Origin: Actinomycetota bacterium
Lineage (GTDB): Bacteria; Actinomycetota; Acidimicrobiia; Acidimicrobiales; Ilumatobacteraceae
Direction: 5' to 3'
DNA length: 64,000 bases
NCBI GenBank assembly: GCA_026393535.1
Contig: JAPKZY010000106.1
Coordinates: forward strand, 1-64,000
Part shown: one piece after another, positions 16,457 to 24,004 of the stretch
Layout of the letters: the number at the start of each line of letters is the position of its first letter
Position numbering within the stretch: the first letter of the stretch is position 1
Translations under genes and position numbers: made by a program
The notes under the pieces: model-generated
Told to the model about the DNA's origin: nothing
The model's input: only the letters and a program-made list of their open reading frames with translations
The model's database searches: none

Positions 16457-18028
16457 TTAGTTGACGCGTCGTTCGCGGCCAGCCCAATACGGTTCACGAA
16501 GATCCTTCTTCAGAACCTTTCCGCTTGGGTTGCGCGGCAAGACGTCGATCCATTCCACTTTGGTAGGGCACTTGAACTTTGCAAGGCGTTCGTGTGAAAA
16601 CGAAATGATGTCTTGTTCCGTTGCGTCCGTACCGGGTGCACGTACAACTATTGCAAGTGCGGTCTCACCCCATTTTTCATGTGGGATACCAATGACTGCA
16701 ACATCTGCGATGCCAGGGTGAGACATCAGGACATTTTCTACTTCTGCTGGATAAACGTTTTCGCCGCCTGAAACGATCATGTCCTTCACGCGGTCATGAA
16801 TGTAGACGTACCCATCTGCATCGACGTAGCCCGCATCTCCGGACTTGAACCATTTGTCTGGCGTGATTGCTTTTGCAGTCTCTTCTGGGTTCTTCCAATA
16901 GCCAGCCATCACTTGCCCTGACTTAATCCAGATTTCTCCGACTTCTCCCGTAGCGCAATCAGTATCGGTTTCGTTGTTGACGATTCGAACTTCAACGCCG
17001 GGGCCCGGTGTTCCGCAACTACGAAGACGATGCTTGTTCGGGCTGTTCAGTGCGTGATCAGCAGGGGACAAGTTGATGACGCCCCCCGTTGTTTCGGTGA
17101 GACCGTATGCCTGCCAGAACTTGCACTTAAACAATTCAACGCTCTTTGTGAGAACGGCCTCGCTGATTGGCGATGCTCCGTACACAAGAACTTCCAAACT
17201 GGAAAAATCTTTCTCTTCTACACCGGGAACACTGTTCATAAATGCAAGAACTGCTGGCACCAGGAATGCATGAGTGACGTGTTTTTCAACAATGAGGTCA
17301 AGCACTGCTGCGGGGTTCATCTCGCGCACAACAATGGTGGTGCAACCTTGAATCATTCCGGCCATTGCCCATCCGCCGCCACCAATGTGGAATAGGGGCA
17401 TAGCAGCCATGTTGATTGAGTTCTCGTTGAGTTCCCAGATGTCCTTAATCATCGGCGCTAGGGCAAGAAGGTTGGCATTGTCGAGAAGCACGCCTTTGGG
17501 CCGTCCTGTAGTTCCGCTGGAATACAACTGAAATGAAATATCCTCAAGGGTTTGTTGTGCTCCGGGGTCACCAGTCTTTTGCGACAACAACCATTCGTCC
17601 CAGTCGGCATATTTCGGATGTCCGCCAATAACAAGAATTGTTGTCACGGTGGTGAGCTTGTCCGTAATTGCTTCCAAGATCGATACAAACTCTTGACCGA
17701 CAACCAATACTTTTGCTTCGGCATTGTTAACGATGTATTCAACTTCAGGTGCGGCCAGGCGCCAGTTCACGTCAACGCTGACTGCATTCAGTAGCGCAGC
17801 ACCAAATGCCAATTCAAAGTGAGCGATGCTGTTCTTTTCTAAGAACACCACGCGGTCTTTGCTGCCAACGCCCGCAGCCTTCAGCCCGTTAGCCACTTGT
17901 TGTGCCCTTTCGTACACTTCGCCCCAACTGAAGGAGATGGTGCCTTCAATGAGACATGGGTGGGATGCGCGCGCTGTGCCATGCACTCTGATGATGTCGG
18001 CCAGGGATTCAATTTTTGCAATTGCCAT
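16457..18028 (-). CDS. Acyl-CoA synthetase (FadD3-like)
   Basis: A 523-residue ANL enzyme. It has LYSSGTTGRPKGVLL near residue 170, YGLTETTGG (A5), KSGDAGYVDADGYVYIHDRVKDMIVSGGENVYP, and the adenylation lysine in LPRNPSGKVLKKDLREPYWAGRERRVN. That C-terminal ending is a common signature of actinobacterial FadD proteins, some of which activate sterol-ring fragments, but the substrate here is an inference. It has a perfect TAATAT box six nt before the ATG and so is probably leaderless. It is divergent from the gene at 18070 with only 41 bp between start codons. Confidence 0.9.
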   Translation of the reverse strand: MAIAKIESLADIIRVHGTARASHPCLIEGTISFSWGEVYERAQQVANGLKAAGVGSKDRVVFLEKNSIAHFELAFGAALLNAVSVDVNWRLAAPEVEYIVNNAEAKVLVVGQEFVSILEAITDKLTTVTTILVIGGHPKYADWDEWLLSQKTGDPGAQQTLEDISFQLYSSGTTGRPKGVLLDNANLLALAPMIKDIWELNENSINMAAMPLFHIGGGGWAMAGMIQGCTTIVVREMNPAAVLDLIVEKHVTHAFLVPAVLAFMNSVPGVEEKDFSSLEVLVYGASPISEAVLTKSVELFKCKFWQAYGLTETTGGVINLSPADHALNSPNKHRLRSCGTPGPGVEVRIVNNETDTDCATGEVGEIWIKSGQVMAGYWKNPEETAKAITPDKWFKSGDAGYVDADGYVYIHDRVKDMIVSGGENVYPAEVENVLMSHPGIADVAVIGIPHEKWGETALAIVVRAPGTDATEQDIISFSHERLAKFKCPTKVEWIDVLPRNPSGKVLKKDLREPYWAGRERRVN

Positions 18029-18034
18029 GACGAG

Positions 18035-18040
18035 ATATTA
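18035..18040 (-). promoter_or_regulatory. Predicted -10 element of leaderless acyl-CoA synthetase gene
   Basis: TAATAT on the minus strand, six nt before the ATG at 18028; five of six bases match the classical TATAAT. It lies 16 bp from the opposite-facing -10 of the gene at 18070. Confidence 0.6.
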
Positions 18041-18056
18041 GGACACCCAAATGGAG

Positions 18057-18062
18057 TATCTT
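18057..18062 (+). promoter_or_regulatory. Predicted -10 element of the gene at 18070
   Basis: TATCTT, seven nt before the ATG at 18070. An alternative TTG start at 18061 would lie inside this box, which favours the ATG. Confidence 0.45.
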
Positions 18063-18069
18063 GAAAAAC

Positions 18070-19425
18070 ATGACCGCGGGGGCGCAACAAAATCTACGGA
18101 TGCGATGGGCTGCCTATGCGTCCATTGGGGCAGGAGTTCTTCACGGAGCAGCCGTTGGCCTCCACGCGGACCACGCAACCCTGTCTCGCATATTTATGGC
18201 GTTAACAGTTGCCCAGGTGTGCTGGGGAGTCGTCGCAATCAGTCGGTCGCAATGGTCGGTAGTACTTGCTGGGTTTGCGGTAAACGGCGCAGCGGCAGTC
18301 GGCTGGATTATGACTCGTACGTCAGGCATCTCTTTTGTGAGTGGATTAGAAATTGCTGAGAAGCCGCAACCCGCAGACACATTGTGCGCGCTCCTGGCCG
18401 TAGCTGCGATTGGCGCGTCATTGTGGGCGTGGCGACAACGCGACGCAACTGTCAAAGCAACTGCGCATCTCAATGCCGTGTACCTCAGTAGCGCTGTAAC
18501 TCTGCTTGCACTGTGGTCAGTCACTGGTCATGCCCATACACATGTCCATGATGTTCCATTGACCGATGCGGGCCTTTCTGTGAATGCAGATGGCGTGATT
18601 GTGTCTCCAAGCACGATTGCCCCAATTGAAATAACTACTTCAACCAGCACCGTTCCTGCTTCTTCCAATACAGCAGGGTCAGTAGCAACAAAGAAAAAGA
18701 CTGTGGCTGCTGCGCCAACTTCGATAGCGATACAAACGACGGTCGTCAACACGACAACGACAACGATTCATTCACACAGTTTGACGTCGGCGCAGGCGTT
18801 GGCTGCAGCTTCTGGTTGGCCGCGGCCCTATGACCCTGCAGTCCCCATTGACTTTTCAGGTATTGGCGGTGTGACATCAGAACAAGCTGCACGTGCGACA
18901 ACGCTTATTCAGTCGGCGCAGCGCGATCTTCCGAAATATGCAAAAACCTCCACAGCAACGGCGGACGGATACGTATCAATTGGTGATGGTCTGACCGGGT
19001 TTGAGCATTTCATAAAGTACTCATTGTTGTCAGACGGTCGCGTACTTGACACCACTGCACCAGAGTCACTTGTGTACGAGGTCAAGGGTGGCGTCAAGAC
19101 CCTTGTATCGGCAATGTTTATTGCAATTCCTGGTACGCCATTAACAGACACAACATTGGTCAATTACGCAGGTGGATTAATGCAGTGGCATGTGCACACC
19201 AATTTGTGTTGGATAACAGTCAATGGTGTTCCTAAAGTTGTTGGCGTCACAAATTCTGCTGGCATTTGCCTAATCGGAACTCTGCAAACTGGTGGTGCGC
19301 CAATGGTGCATGTCTGGATAACGCCGCACGTGTGTGGTCCATTTGCAGCGTTAGAGGGCAATGGTGCTGGCGTGGCCGATGCAAGCGATGCTGAGCGCGT
19401 TGACCTCTGCAACAAAGATCACTAG
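18070..19425 (+). CDS. Uncharacterised membrane-anchored protein with extracellular domain
   Basis: A 451-residue protein I do not recognise. The first 150 residues contain about five hydrophobic segments (near 15-37, 40-57, 63-80, 100-118 and 130-147). A Ser/Thr-rich linker follows (about 170-235, with TTSTSTVPASS and NTTTTTIHSHS). The C-terminal 210 residues form a soluble domain with histidines and a few cysteines, including MQWHVHTNLCW and MVHVWITPHVCGP. The layout suggests a domain held outside the cell by a membrane bundle. HVH and HVWITPH resemble metal ligands, but no named family is evident. It is divergent from a leaderless acyl-CoA synthetase gene. Confidence 0.65.
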   Translation: MTAGAQQNLRMRWAAYASIGAGVLHGAAVGLHADHATLSRIFMALTVAQVCWGVVAISRSQWSVVLAGFAVNGAAAVGWIMTRTSGISFVSGLEIAEKPQPADTLCALLAVAAIGASLWAWRQRDATVKATAHLNAVYLSSAVTLLALWSVTGHAHTHVHDVPLTDAGLSVNADGVIVSPSTIAPIEITTSTSTVPASSNTAGSVATKKKTVAAAPTSIAIQTTVVNTTTTTIHSHSLTSAQALAAASGWPRPYDPAVPIDFSGIGGVTSEQAARATTLIQSAQRDLPKYAKTSTATADGYVSIGDGLTGFEHFIKYSLLSDGRVLDTTAPESLVYEVKGGVKTLVSAMFIAIPGTPLTDTTLVNYAGGLMQWHVHTNLCWITVNGVPKVVGVTNSAGICLIGTLQTGGAPMVHVWITPHVCGPFAALEGNGAGVADASDAERVDLCNKDH

Positions 19426-19836
19426 TTATTCCTTCAACTTACGATCCTGTTTCTTTGCTGAGTCGCGTTTCTTACTGTCGAGTCGCCGTTCAATAGCGCC
19501 ACGAGAGGGACGCGTTTTCTTGCGCGGTGCAGGGGGAGGGGCGGAGGCTTCATTAAGTTTTTCCACCAGTTGTTCGACGCATAACACCCTATTGCGCCAT
19601 TGACTACGACTTGTCTGACAGGTGATGACAATCGCTTCATCGAACGAAGCTTCGAAGCGTGCCCGGATTGTTTCAGAACAAGAGATGTCTGTCAGTGCAA
19701 TTGTCAACATGGCTTTGGTTGAGTTCTTGTTGACGTTCTGTCCGCCAGCACCGGATGACCGAGCAAACGTCCATTGCAACGCATCTGCTTTCACGCGCAC
19801 GCCGCGTGCAGCACGAAGGTCTTCATCGGGTGTCAC
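19426..19836 (-). CDS. arfB: Peptidyl-tRNA hydrolase ArfB (ribosome rescue factor)
   Basis: A 136-residue release-factor-like protein with the catalytic GGQ motif in ARSSGAGGQNVNKNSTKAML and a basic C-terminal tail (PRKKTRPSRG...KKRDSAKKQDRKLKE). ArfB enters stalled ribosomes through this tail and hydrolyses peptidyl-tRNA. Length matches the family. Start: GTG at 19836 lies six nt after CATAAT, a near match to the local -10 pattern; an in-frame GTG at 19860 is the alternative. The stop abuts that of the convergent gene with no gap. Confidence 0.9.
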   Translation of the reverse strand: MTPDEDLRAARGVRVKADALQWTFARSSGAGGQNVNKNSTKAMLTIALTDISCSETIRARFEASFDEAIVITCQTSRSQWRNRVLCVEQLVEKLNEASAPPPAPRKKTRPSRGAIERRLDSKKRDSAKKQDRKLKE

Positions 19837-19863
19837 ATCTCCATTATGTGTCAGAAACACACT

Positions 19864-19869
19864 TATGCT
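19864..19869 (+). promoter_or_regulatory. Predicted -10 element of leaderless GNAT gene
   Basis: TATGCT, six nt before the ATG at 19876. It would overlap the 5' end of arfB if that gene began at 19860. Confidence 0.5.
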
Positions 19870-19875
19870 GAGTCA

Positions 19876-20442
19876 ATGTTGGAAGACGGTTCGTCAGAAG
19901 AGATGATTGCCACGCCACGGCTTGAGCTGCATCACATCTCTGCGAGTGACCTCATATTGCTTTTTGAATCACCTGAGAATGTGTCTATGTATAGCGAGAA
20001 GTCCTACGCCAATCCGCATCGCGTCCTGATGGATGACAGCGGTCCACTGCGGTGGCGCGTTCCACAGGTCACAGCCGAGGCGGCGGTAAATAGGTGGTTT
20101 GTGCGATGGATGGTGGAAAAGACAACTCGAGAAATCGTCGGAAGTACCTCATTCCATGGCCCGCCCGACGAAAAGGGAATGATGGAAATTGGGCTGGGTG
20201 TTCATCCGGATTTTCAACGGCGTGGCTTTGCCACTGAAGCTCTCGCCGGAATGTGGTCATGGGTCATAGATCAGCCCGGCGTCGAATTGCTGCGGTACAC
20301 AGTCGACCCAAACAACGAAGCATCTGTTGCGGTGATTAAGAAGTTTGGCTTCGAACGTGTAGGCCAACAGATAGACCCGGAAGATGGGCCTGAAGATATC
20401 TACGAAATGTCGGCCAACGAATTCCGTCGGCGATTCAACTAG
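19876..20442 (+). CDS. GNAT-family N-acetyltransferase (RimJ/RimL type)
   Basis: A 188-residue acetyltransferase. It begins with MIATPRLELHHISASDL, typical of RimJ/RimL-like members, followed by GSTSFHG, the acetyl-CoA pyrophosphate-binding loop HPDFQRRGFATEAL near residue 110 and DPNNEASVAVIKKFGFERVG near 145. It transfers an acetyl group to an amine (protein N-terminus, antibiotic or metabolite); the target is unknown. The ATG at 19876 is preferred because of the TANNNT box. Its last four bases overlap the convergent DUF1330 gene. Confidence 0.87.
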   Translation: MLEDGSSEEMIATPRLELHHISASDLILLFESPENVSMYSEKSYANPHRVLMDDSGPLRWRVPQVTAEAAVNRWFVRWMVEKTTREIVGSTSFHGPPDEKGMMEIGLGVHPDFQRRGFATEALAGMWSWVIDQPGVELLRYTVDPNNEASVAVIKKFGFERVGQQIDPEDGPEDIYEMSANEFRRRFN

Positions 20443-20750
20443 CGCCCTGGTGGGCTGTGAATCACCGTTACGGAATGCGTGGTGGTGCCTGCATGTCGGT
20501 GTATCGCGAGTTCTCTGTACTCAGGTGAATTCCACCAGGCATTCAGAGCGTCTTCTGAATCAAACTCAAGCACCACTGTCCGGCCCTGTTCGTATGAACC
20601 TTCAAGAATTGTGGGGGCATCGTCGTACGTAAGGAAACGGCCACCATGCGAGCGCAAGATAGGGAAGAACCCTTTTTCATAAATGCGATATTCGTCGGGA
20701 TTTGTGACGGTGAAGTGGGCAATAAAGCGGACTGGTTGATCTGTTGTCAT
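20439..20750 (-). CDS. DUF1330-like ferredoxin-fold protein
   Basis: A 103-residue single-domain protein. The pattern TNPDEYRIYEKGFFPILRSHGGRFLT, LEGSYEQGRTVVLEFDSEDALNAWWNSPEYREL closely follows DUF1330, a dimeric alpha+beta barrel family related to antibiotic-biosynthesis monooxygenases. No reaction is established. GAGGC six nt upstream of the ATG serves as ribosome site. Overlaps the GNAT stop by 4 nt. Confidence 0.85.
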   Translation of the reverse strand: MTTDQPVRFIAHFTVTNPDEYRIYEKGFFPILRSHGGRFLTYDDAPTILEGSYEQGRTVVLEFDSEDALNAWWNSPEYRELAIHRHAGTTTHSVTVIHSPPGR

Positions 20751-20858
20751 GTGATTGCCTCTTTCAGGGGTGAGGACAGTATGTCACTTCCGTTGTCGGT
20801 GCGAACTGGGCATGGCTGTCGTTCTATGCTGACATCCAAATACCAATGGAGGACCCAC

Positions 20859-21893
20859 ATGTCTGATATCTACGCTAACGATCCGCGCATAGACCCACGA
20901 ATTAAGGCTCTGTTGACCATGATGCCAAGCTTTTCCTCACCAGATGTGCCAGACAGGGAGACATTGCTTGCTCAGGCAAATAGTGAACAAGGCCGAGAAG
21001 GAATGAATTTGTACCGCGCCACGATGTCGATGTGTGACAACGAAGAAGTTGCTCCGTCAACTGGATTACGTATCACTGACGAAAAGGTGACGTCGCAGCC
21101 AGATGGAAACACCATCAACATTCGAGTCATTCGACCTGATACTCACGACGTACTGCCGTGTTTGTATTACATCCACGGTGGTGGCATGGCGTCGCTCTCT
21201 TGTTTTGATGGCAACTACAGCGCGTGGGGCCGTATTTTGGCGGCAAAGGGCGTTGCTGTTGTGATGATTGATTTCCGCAATGCAGTGTCGCCGTCTTCTG
21301 TGCCTGAGGTAGAACCATTTCCCGCAGGTCTCAATGACTGTGTGTCTGGGCTGAAGTGGATTCACGCTAATGCAACAACACTGAAGATTGATAGCACGCG
21401 CATCGTTGTGGTTGGTGAAAGTGGCGGCGGCAATCTCACGTTGGCCACAGGATTACAGCTGAAGAAAGATGGCGATCTGGGTTTGATTGCTGGTCTTTAC
21501 GCCATGTGTCCCTACATCGCAGGCAAGTGGCCGTTACCTGAAAACCCGTCGTCAACTGAAAATAACGGAATCTTCTTAAATCTGCACAACAACAATGGCG
21601 CCATGGGATATGGCATTGAGGCGTTCAACGCGCGTAACCCGTTGGCCTGGCCAAGTTTCGCAATTGAAGAAGATGTGCGTGGATTTCCACCCACAGTGAT
21701 CAGTGTGAACGAATGTGACCCGTTACGCGATGAAGGAATCAACTTTTACCGCATGTTGCTGCGTGCTGGAGTTGCTGCTCGGGGACGCACAGTGCTCGGC
21801 ACAACTCACGGAATCGAAGTGATGCCGATTGCGTGCCCTGATATTACTGACGCAGCTGCAAGTGACATCGTCGCATTCCTAATGTCTCTCTAA
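20859..21893 (+). CDS. Alpha/beta hydrolase, hormone-sensitive-lipase (HSL) type
   Basis: A 344-residue esterase. The HSL oxyanion motif HGGG lies at residues 106-109, the nucleophile elbow GESGG has Ser188, the acid is likely the Asp in VNECDPLRDEG near 290, and the His is in TTHGIEV near 320. Such enzymes hydrolyse esters of short to medium acyl chains. The start is fixed by GGAGG six nt before the ATG. The frame is open up to 20646 but that part is shadow of the DUF1330 gene. It overlaps the convergent MFS gene by 15 nt. Confidence 0.88.
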   Translation: MSDIYANDPRIDPRIKALLTMMPSFSSPDVPDRETLLAQANSEQGREGMNLYRATMSMCDNEEVAPSTGLRITDEKVTSQPDGNTINIRVIRPDTHDVLPCLYYIHGGGMASLSCFDGNYSAWGRILAAKGVAVVMIDFRNAVSPSSVPEVEPFPAGLNDCVSGLKWIHANATTLKIDSTRIVVVGESGGGNLTLATGLQLKKDGDLGLIAGLYAMCPYIAGKWPLPENPSSTENNGIFLNLHNNNGAMGYGIEAFNARNPLAWPSFAIEEDVRGFPPTVISVNECDPLRDEGINFYRMLLRAGVAARGRTVLGTTHGIEVMPIACPDITDAAASDIVAFLMSL

Positions 21894-23129
21894 CGATGTC
21901 GCTGAAATTTCGGCGGCATCGTTCTGGTGGCGAACGCCCCACGCCCATGACCACCAACATGCAACAGCACCAACGAGCAGTGCTGCTCGCGGACTCCATA
22001 GTTGACAGATGACGCCCATGATGGGCCCTCCAATGGGAGTGCTTCCGAGAAAGACCATTGCTTGCAGAGCCAAAACACGACCGCGCATTTGTGTGTCGGT
22101 GCGCATTTGAACAATGGCTGTCGATGCGGTCATAAAGACAACACCCGAGAACCCCATAAAAATGCCAAGAGGATACGCAGTCCACATGGATGGCGCGGCT
22201 GCCAAAATTGCAAGGCTGAATCCGAATAGTGCCGCCGCATTGGCGACACTTCGCACGGAAATAGTTCGGCGTCGTGCAGTGACAAGAGCACCGAGAAGCG
22301 AGCCAATACTAAGAACTGAATACAGAATAGTGAAGTTCGTATCACTTCCGTGAAAAGTTTTTTTCACGAAGAGGGGAAGGATGGTACCGAAATTAAATGC
22401 CAACGTGCCGACAACACCCATCATGACAAATGGAACAAACAGTTCGTGGACTGACCTGATGTACGAGAAACCGGCGCGAATTTGACCCTTTGCTTTTTCA
22501 GTTCGTTCAGAGGAAAGTATCTCGCTGATGTTCATGCGCCACAGTCCCCAGATAACCGCAAGGTAACTGATGCCGTCGATTGCAAAGCACCATCCGTATC
22601 CAACAGTGATCACTAATAATCCAGCCAATGCAGGACCGAAAATTCTCGCGCTCGTCATGAGAGCAGAATTCAGACTGACGGCATTTTGTACCAATTCTTC
22701 TGGCACCATTTCGACAACTAAAGATCGACGAGGAGGGTTACCAAATGCAGTCGTCAACCCACCGAATGCTGCAATTGCGTAAATCGCAATCAGGGCAGGA
22801 TGGCCGGCGAAAATTAGTCCAGCCAACATGAAGCTTTGCGCCATAGCTAAGGCCTGAACAATGATCAGCATGCGTCGCTTGTTCTGGCGGTCTGTTACTA
22901 CGCCTGCCCATGAACCAAACACCAAAACTGGCAGGTATTGGCACGCAGCCAGCCCACCCATGGCAATGCCATTGTTGTGGGTGATGTGCAGCACCAGGAG
23001 TGACTGAGCAATAGTGGTGAGCCAGTTGCCCACCTGAGAGATGAACTGACCACCAAAGAAGAGTCGAAAGTTGCGTACAGCCAACGATGCAAATGTTGTC
23101 TGGGCGCTTTGTCGTAAACGCGTCAGCAC
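21879..23129 (-). CDS. MFS transporter (MFS_3/EntS-like exporter)
   Basis: A 416-residue transporter with about eleven to twelve membrane segments. The opening FASLAVRNFRLFFGGQFISQVGNWL is the hallmark of the MFS_3 'transmembrane secretion effector' group, which includes the enterobactin exporter EntS; the intracellular loop VVTDRQNKRRMLI matches the MFS motif A position. It probably exports a small hydrophobic or siderophore-like molecule. GTG start at 23129, six nt after a TANNNT box, hence likely leaderless. The tRNA-Gly gene on the same strand lies upstream. Confidence 0.86.
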   Translation of the reverse strand: MLTRLRQSAQTTFASLAVRNFRLFFGGQFISQVGNWLTTIAQSLLVLHITHNNGIAMGGLAACQYLPVLVFGSWAGVVTDRQNKRRMLIIVQALAMAQSFMLAGLIFAGHPALIAIYAIAAFGGLTTAFGNPPRRSLVVEMVPEELVQNAVSLNSALMTSARIFGPALAGLLVITVGYGWCFAIDGISYLAVIWGLWRMNISEILSSERTEKAKGQIRAGFSYIRSVHELFVPFVMMGVVGTLAFNFGTILPLFVKKTFHGSDTNFTILYSVLSIGSLLGALVTARRRTISVRSVANAAALFGFSLAILAAAPSMWTAYPLGIFMGFSGVVFMTASTAIVQMRTDTQMRGRVLALQAMVFLGSTPIGGPIMGVICQLWSPRAALLVGAVACWWSWAWGVRHQNDAAEISATSLERH

Positions 23130-23135
23130 TTCTAC

Positions 23136-23141
23136 ACGGTA
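23136..23141 (-). promoter_or_regulatory. Predicted -10 element of leaderless MFS gene
   Basis: TACCGT on the minus strand, six nt before the GTG at 23129, and 35 nt downstream of the end of the tRNA-Gly gene. Confidence 0.5.
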
Positions 23142-23176
23142 CTTGCAGGCACGAAATTGATTGGTACCGAGCTAAA

Positions 23177-23251
23177 TGGAGCGGGTGACGGGAATCGAAC
23201 CCGCATAATCAGCTTGGAAGGCTGAGATTCTAGCCATTGAACTACACCCGC
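23177..23251 (-). tRNA. tRNA-Gly (anticodon TCC)
   Basis: Read on the minus strand, the acceptor 5' arm is GCGGGTG, the D-arm holds TAGTTCAATGG, the anticodon loop CTTCCAA gives TCC, and the T-arm holds GGGTTCGATTCCC. The 3' acceptor strand, discriminator T and encoded CCA (23177-23179) follow. It reads GGA/GGG glycine codons. Confidence 0.97.
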
Positions 23252-23264
23252 GTATTGGGTCACT

Positions 23265-23270
23265 AGGTTA
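23265..23270 (-). promoter_or_regulatory. Possible -10 element of tRNA-Gly gene
   Basis: TAACCT on the minus strand. A start six nt further on would give a seven-base leader before the mature tRNA. Confidence 0.35.
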
Positions 23271-23313
23271 CTGGATAAGGCCGAGATTTACAGCCTGACG
23301 TGGTTGAAGTATA

Positions 23314-23332
23314 GAGAACCTAATGTGGTCTC
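23314..23332. promoter_or_regulatory. Operator-like imperfect repeat over the TetR gene -10
   Basis: Half-sites GAGAACC (23314-23320) and GGTCTC (23327-23332) flank the -10 hexamer TAATGT; they are complementary except for one extra A. TetR-family genes are often autoregulated through a palindrome over their own promoter, which this placement would fit. Confidence 0.35.
23321..23326 (+). promoter_or_regulatory. Predicted -10 element of leaderless TetR gene
   Basis: TAATGT, six nt before the ATG at 23333, enclosed by the two operator-like half-sites. Confidence 0.55.
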
Positions 23333-23956
23333 ATGGAAAAGCGGCCGGTAAAGAGAAGCGATGGCTTGCGCACGATTAGCAAAATCGTGGAATTTGCCGC
23401 CAAGGAACTTGATGAAGTGGGCGCTGTCCAATTCAATCTTGATCGAGTGATTGAAAAATCTGGGGTGTCTCGCGGGTCGATTTATCATCACTTTGGCGAT
23501 CGCGATGGCCTCATCGTTGCAGTGGAAATTTCTGAAATTGTCCAGATTCTGACGTCAGGTAATGAACGGATGCGTCGCCTCTTTTCAGAGGCTCACAGTG
23601 GGGAAGAGATCATTCGGGGAATTGAAGCTGCGATTCGTGCCGGAATACACGGTCGAGGCCGAAACTATCGGCGTCGGCGCATTGCCAGCCTTGCGACGGC
23701 TCAACATAGCCCAGCCATCTCACAGGCTTTGGCTGAAGTTCAAGTCTCAGAGACTGATTATTGGGTGGAGACGCTTCGAATAGGGGCTGGCAAGGGCCTC
23801 ATTCAACCATGTGAGCCTCTTGTGGGTACTGCAGATGTGATTCAGTCGCTCCTTGTTGGGCGCATTCTGGTGGACATTCTGGACGATGATGAACGGGACG
23901 GTACGTGGGTCCTTGCAGCTATTGAGGTATTTCGGGCACTGCTTCGACCTCAGTAA
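23333..23956 (+). CDS. TetR-family transcription regulator
   Basis: A 207-residue regulator. The helix-turn-helix lies at residues 28-58: FNLDRVIEKSGVSRGSIYHHFGDRDGL is the characteristic TetR DNA-binding segment. Residues 60-207 form the variable helical ligand and dimer domain. The ligand and targets are unknown. Neighbours are an MFS_3 exporter on the other side of tRNA-Gly (a classic partner for TetR repressors, but not directly divergent here) and the secreted kelch protein downstream. The promoter carries an operator-like repeat. Confidence 0.9.
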   Translation: MEKRPVKRSDGLRTISKIVEFAAKELDEVGAVQFNLDRVIEKSGVSRGSIYHHFGDRDGLIVAVEISEIVQILTSGNERMRRLFSEAHSGEEIIRGIEAAIRAGIHGRGRNYRRRRIASLATAQHSPAISQALAEVQVSETDYWVETLRIGAGKGLIQPCEPLVGTADVIQSLLVGRILVDILDDDERDGTWVLAAIEVFRALLRPQ

Positions 23957-23992
23957 AGCAAGTTTATACCTAGATGAAGCATTTAATTAGGG

Positions 23993-23998
23993 TAGGGT
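23993..23998 (+). promoter_or_regulatory. Predicted -10 element of leaderless secreted Ig/kelch gene
   Basis: TAGGGT, six nt before the GTG at 24005. The 48-nt gap after the TetR gene contains no Shine-Dalgarno near the start. Confidence 0.5.
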
Positions 23999-24004
23999 CA
24001 CAGT

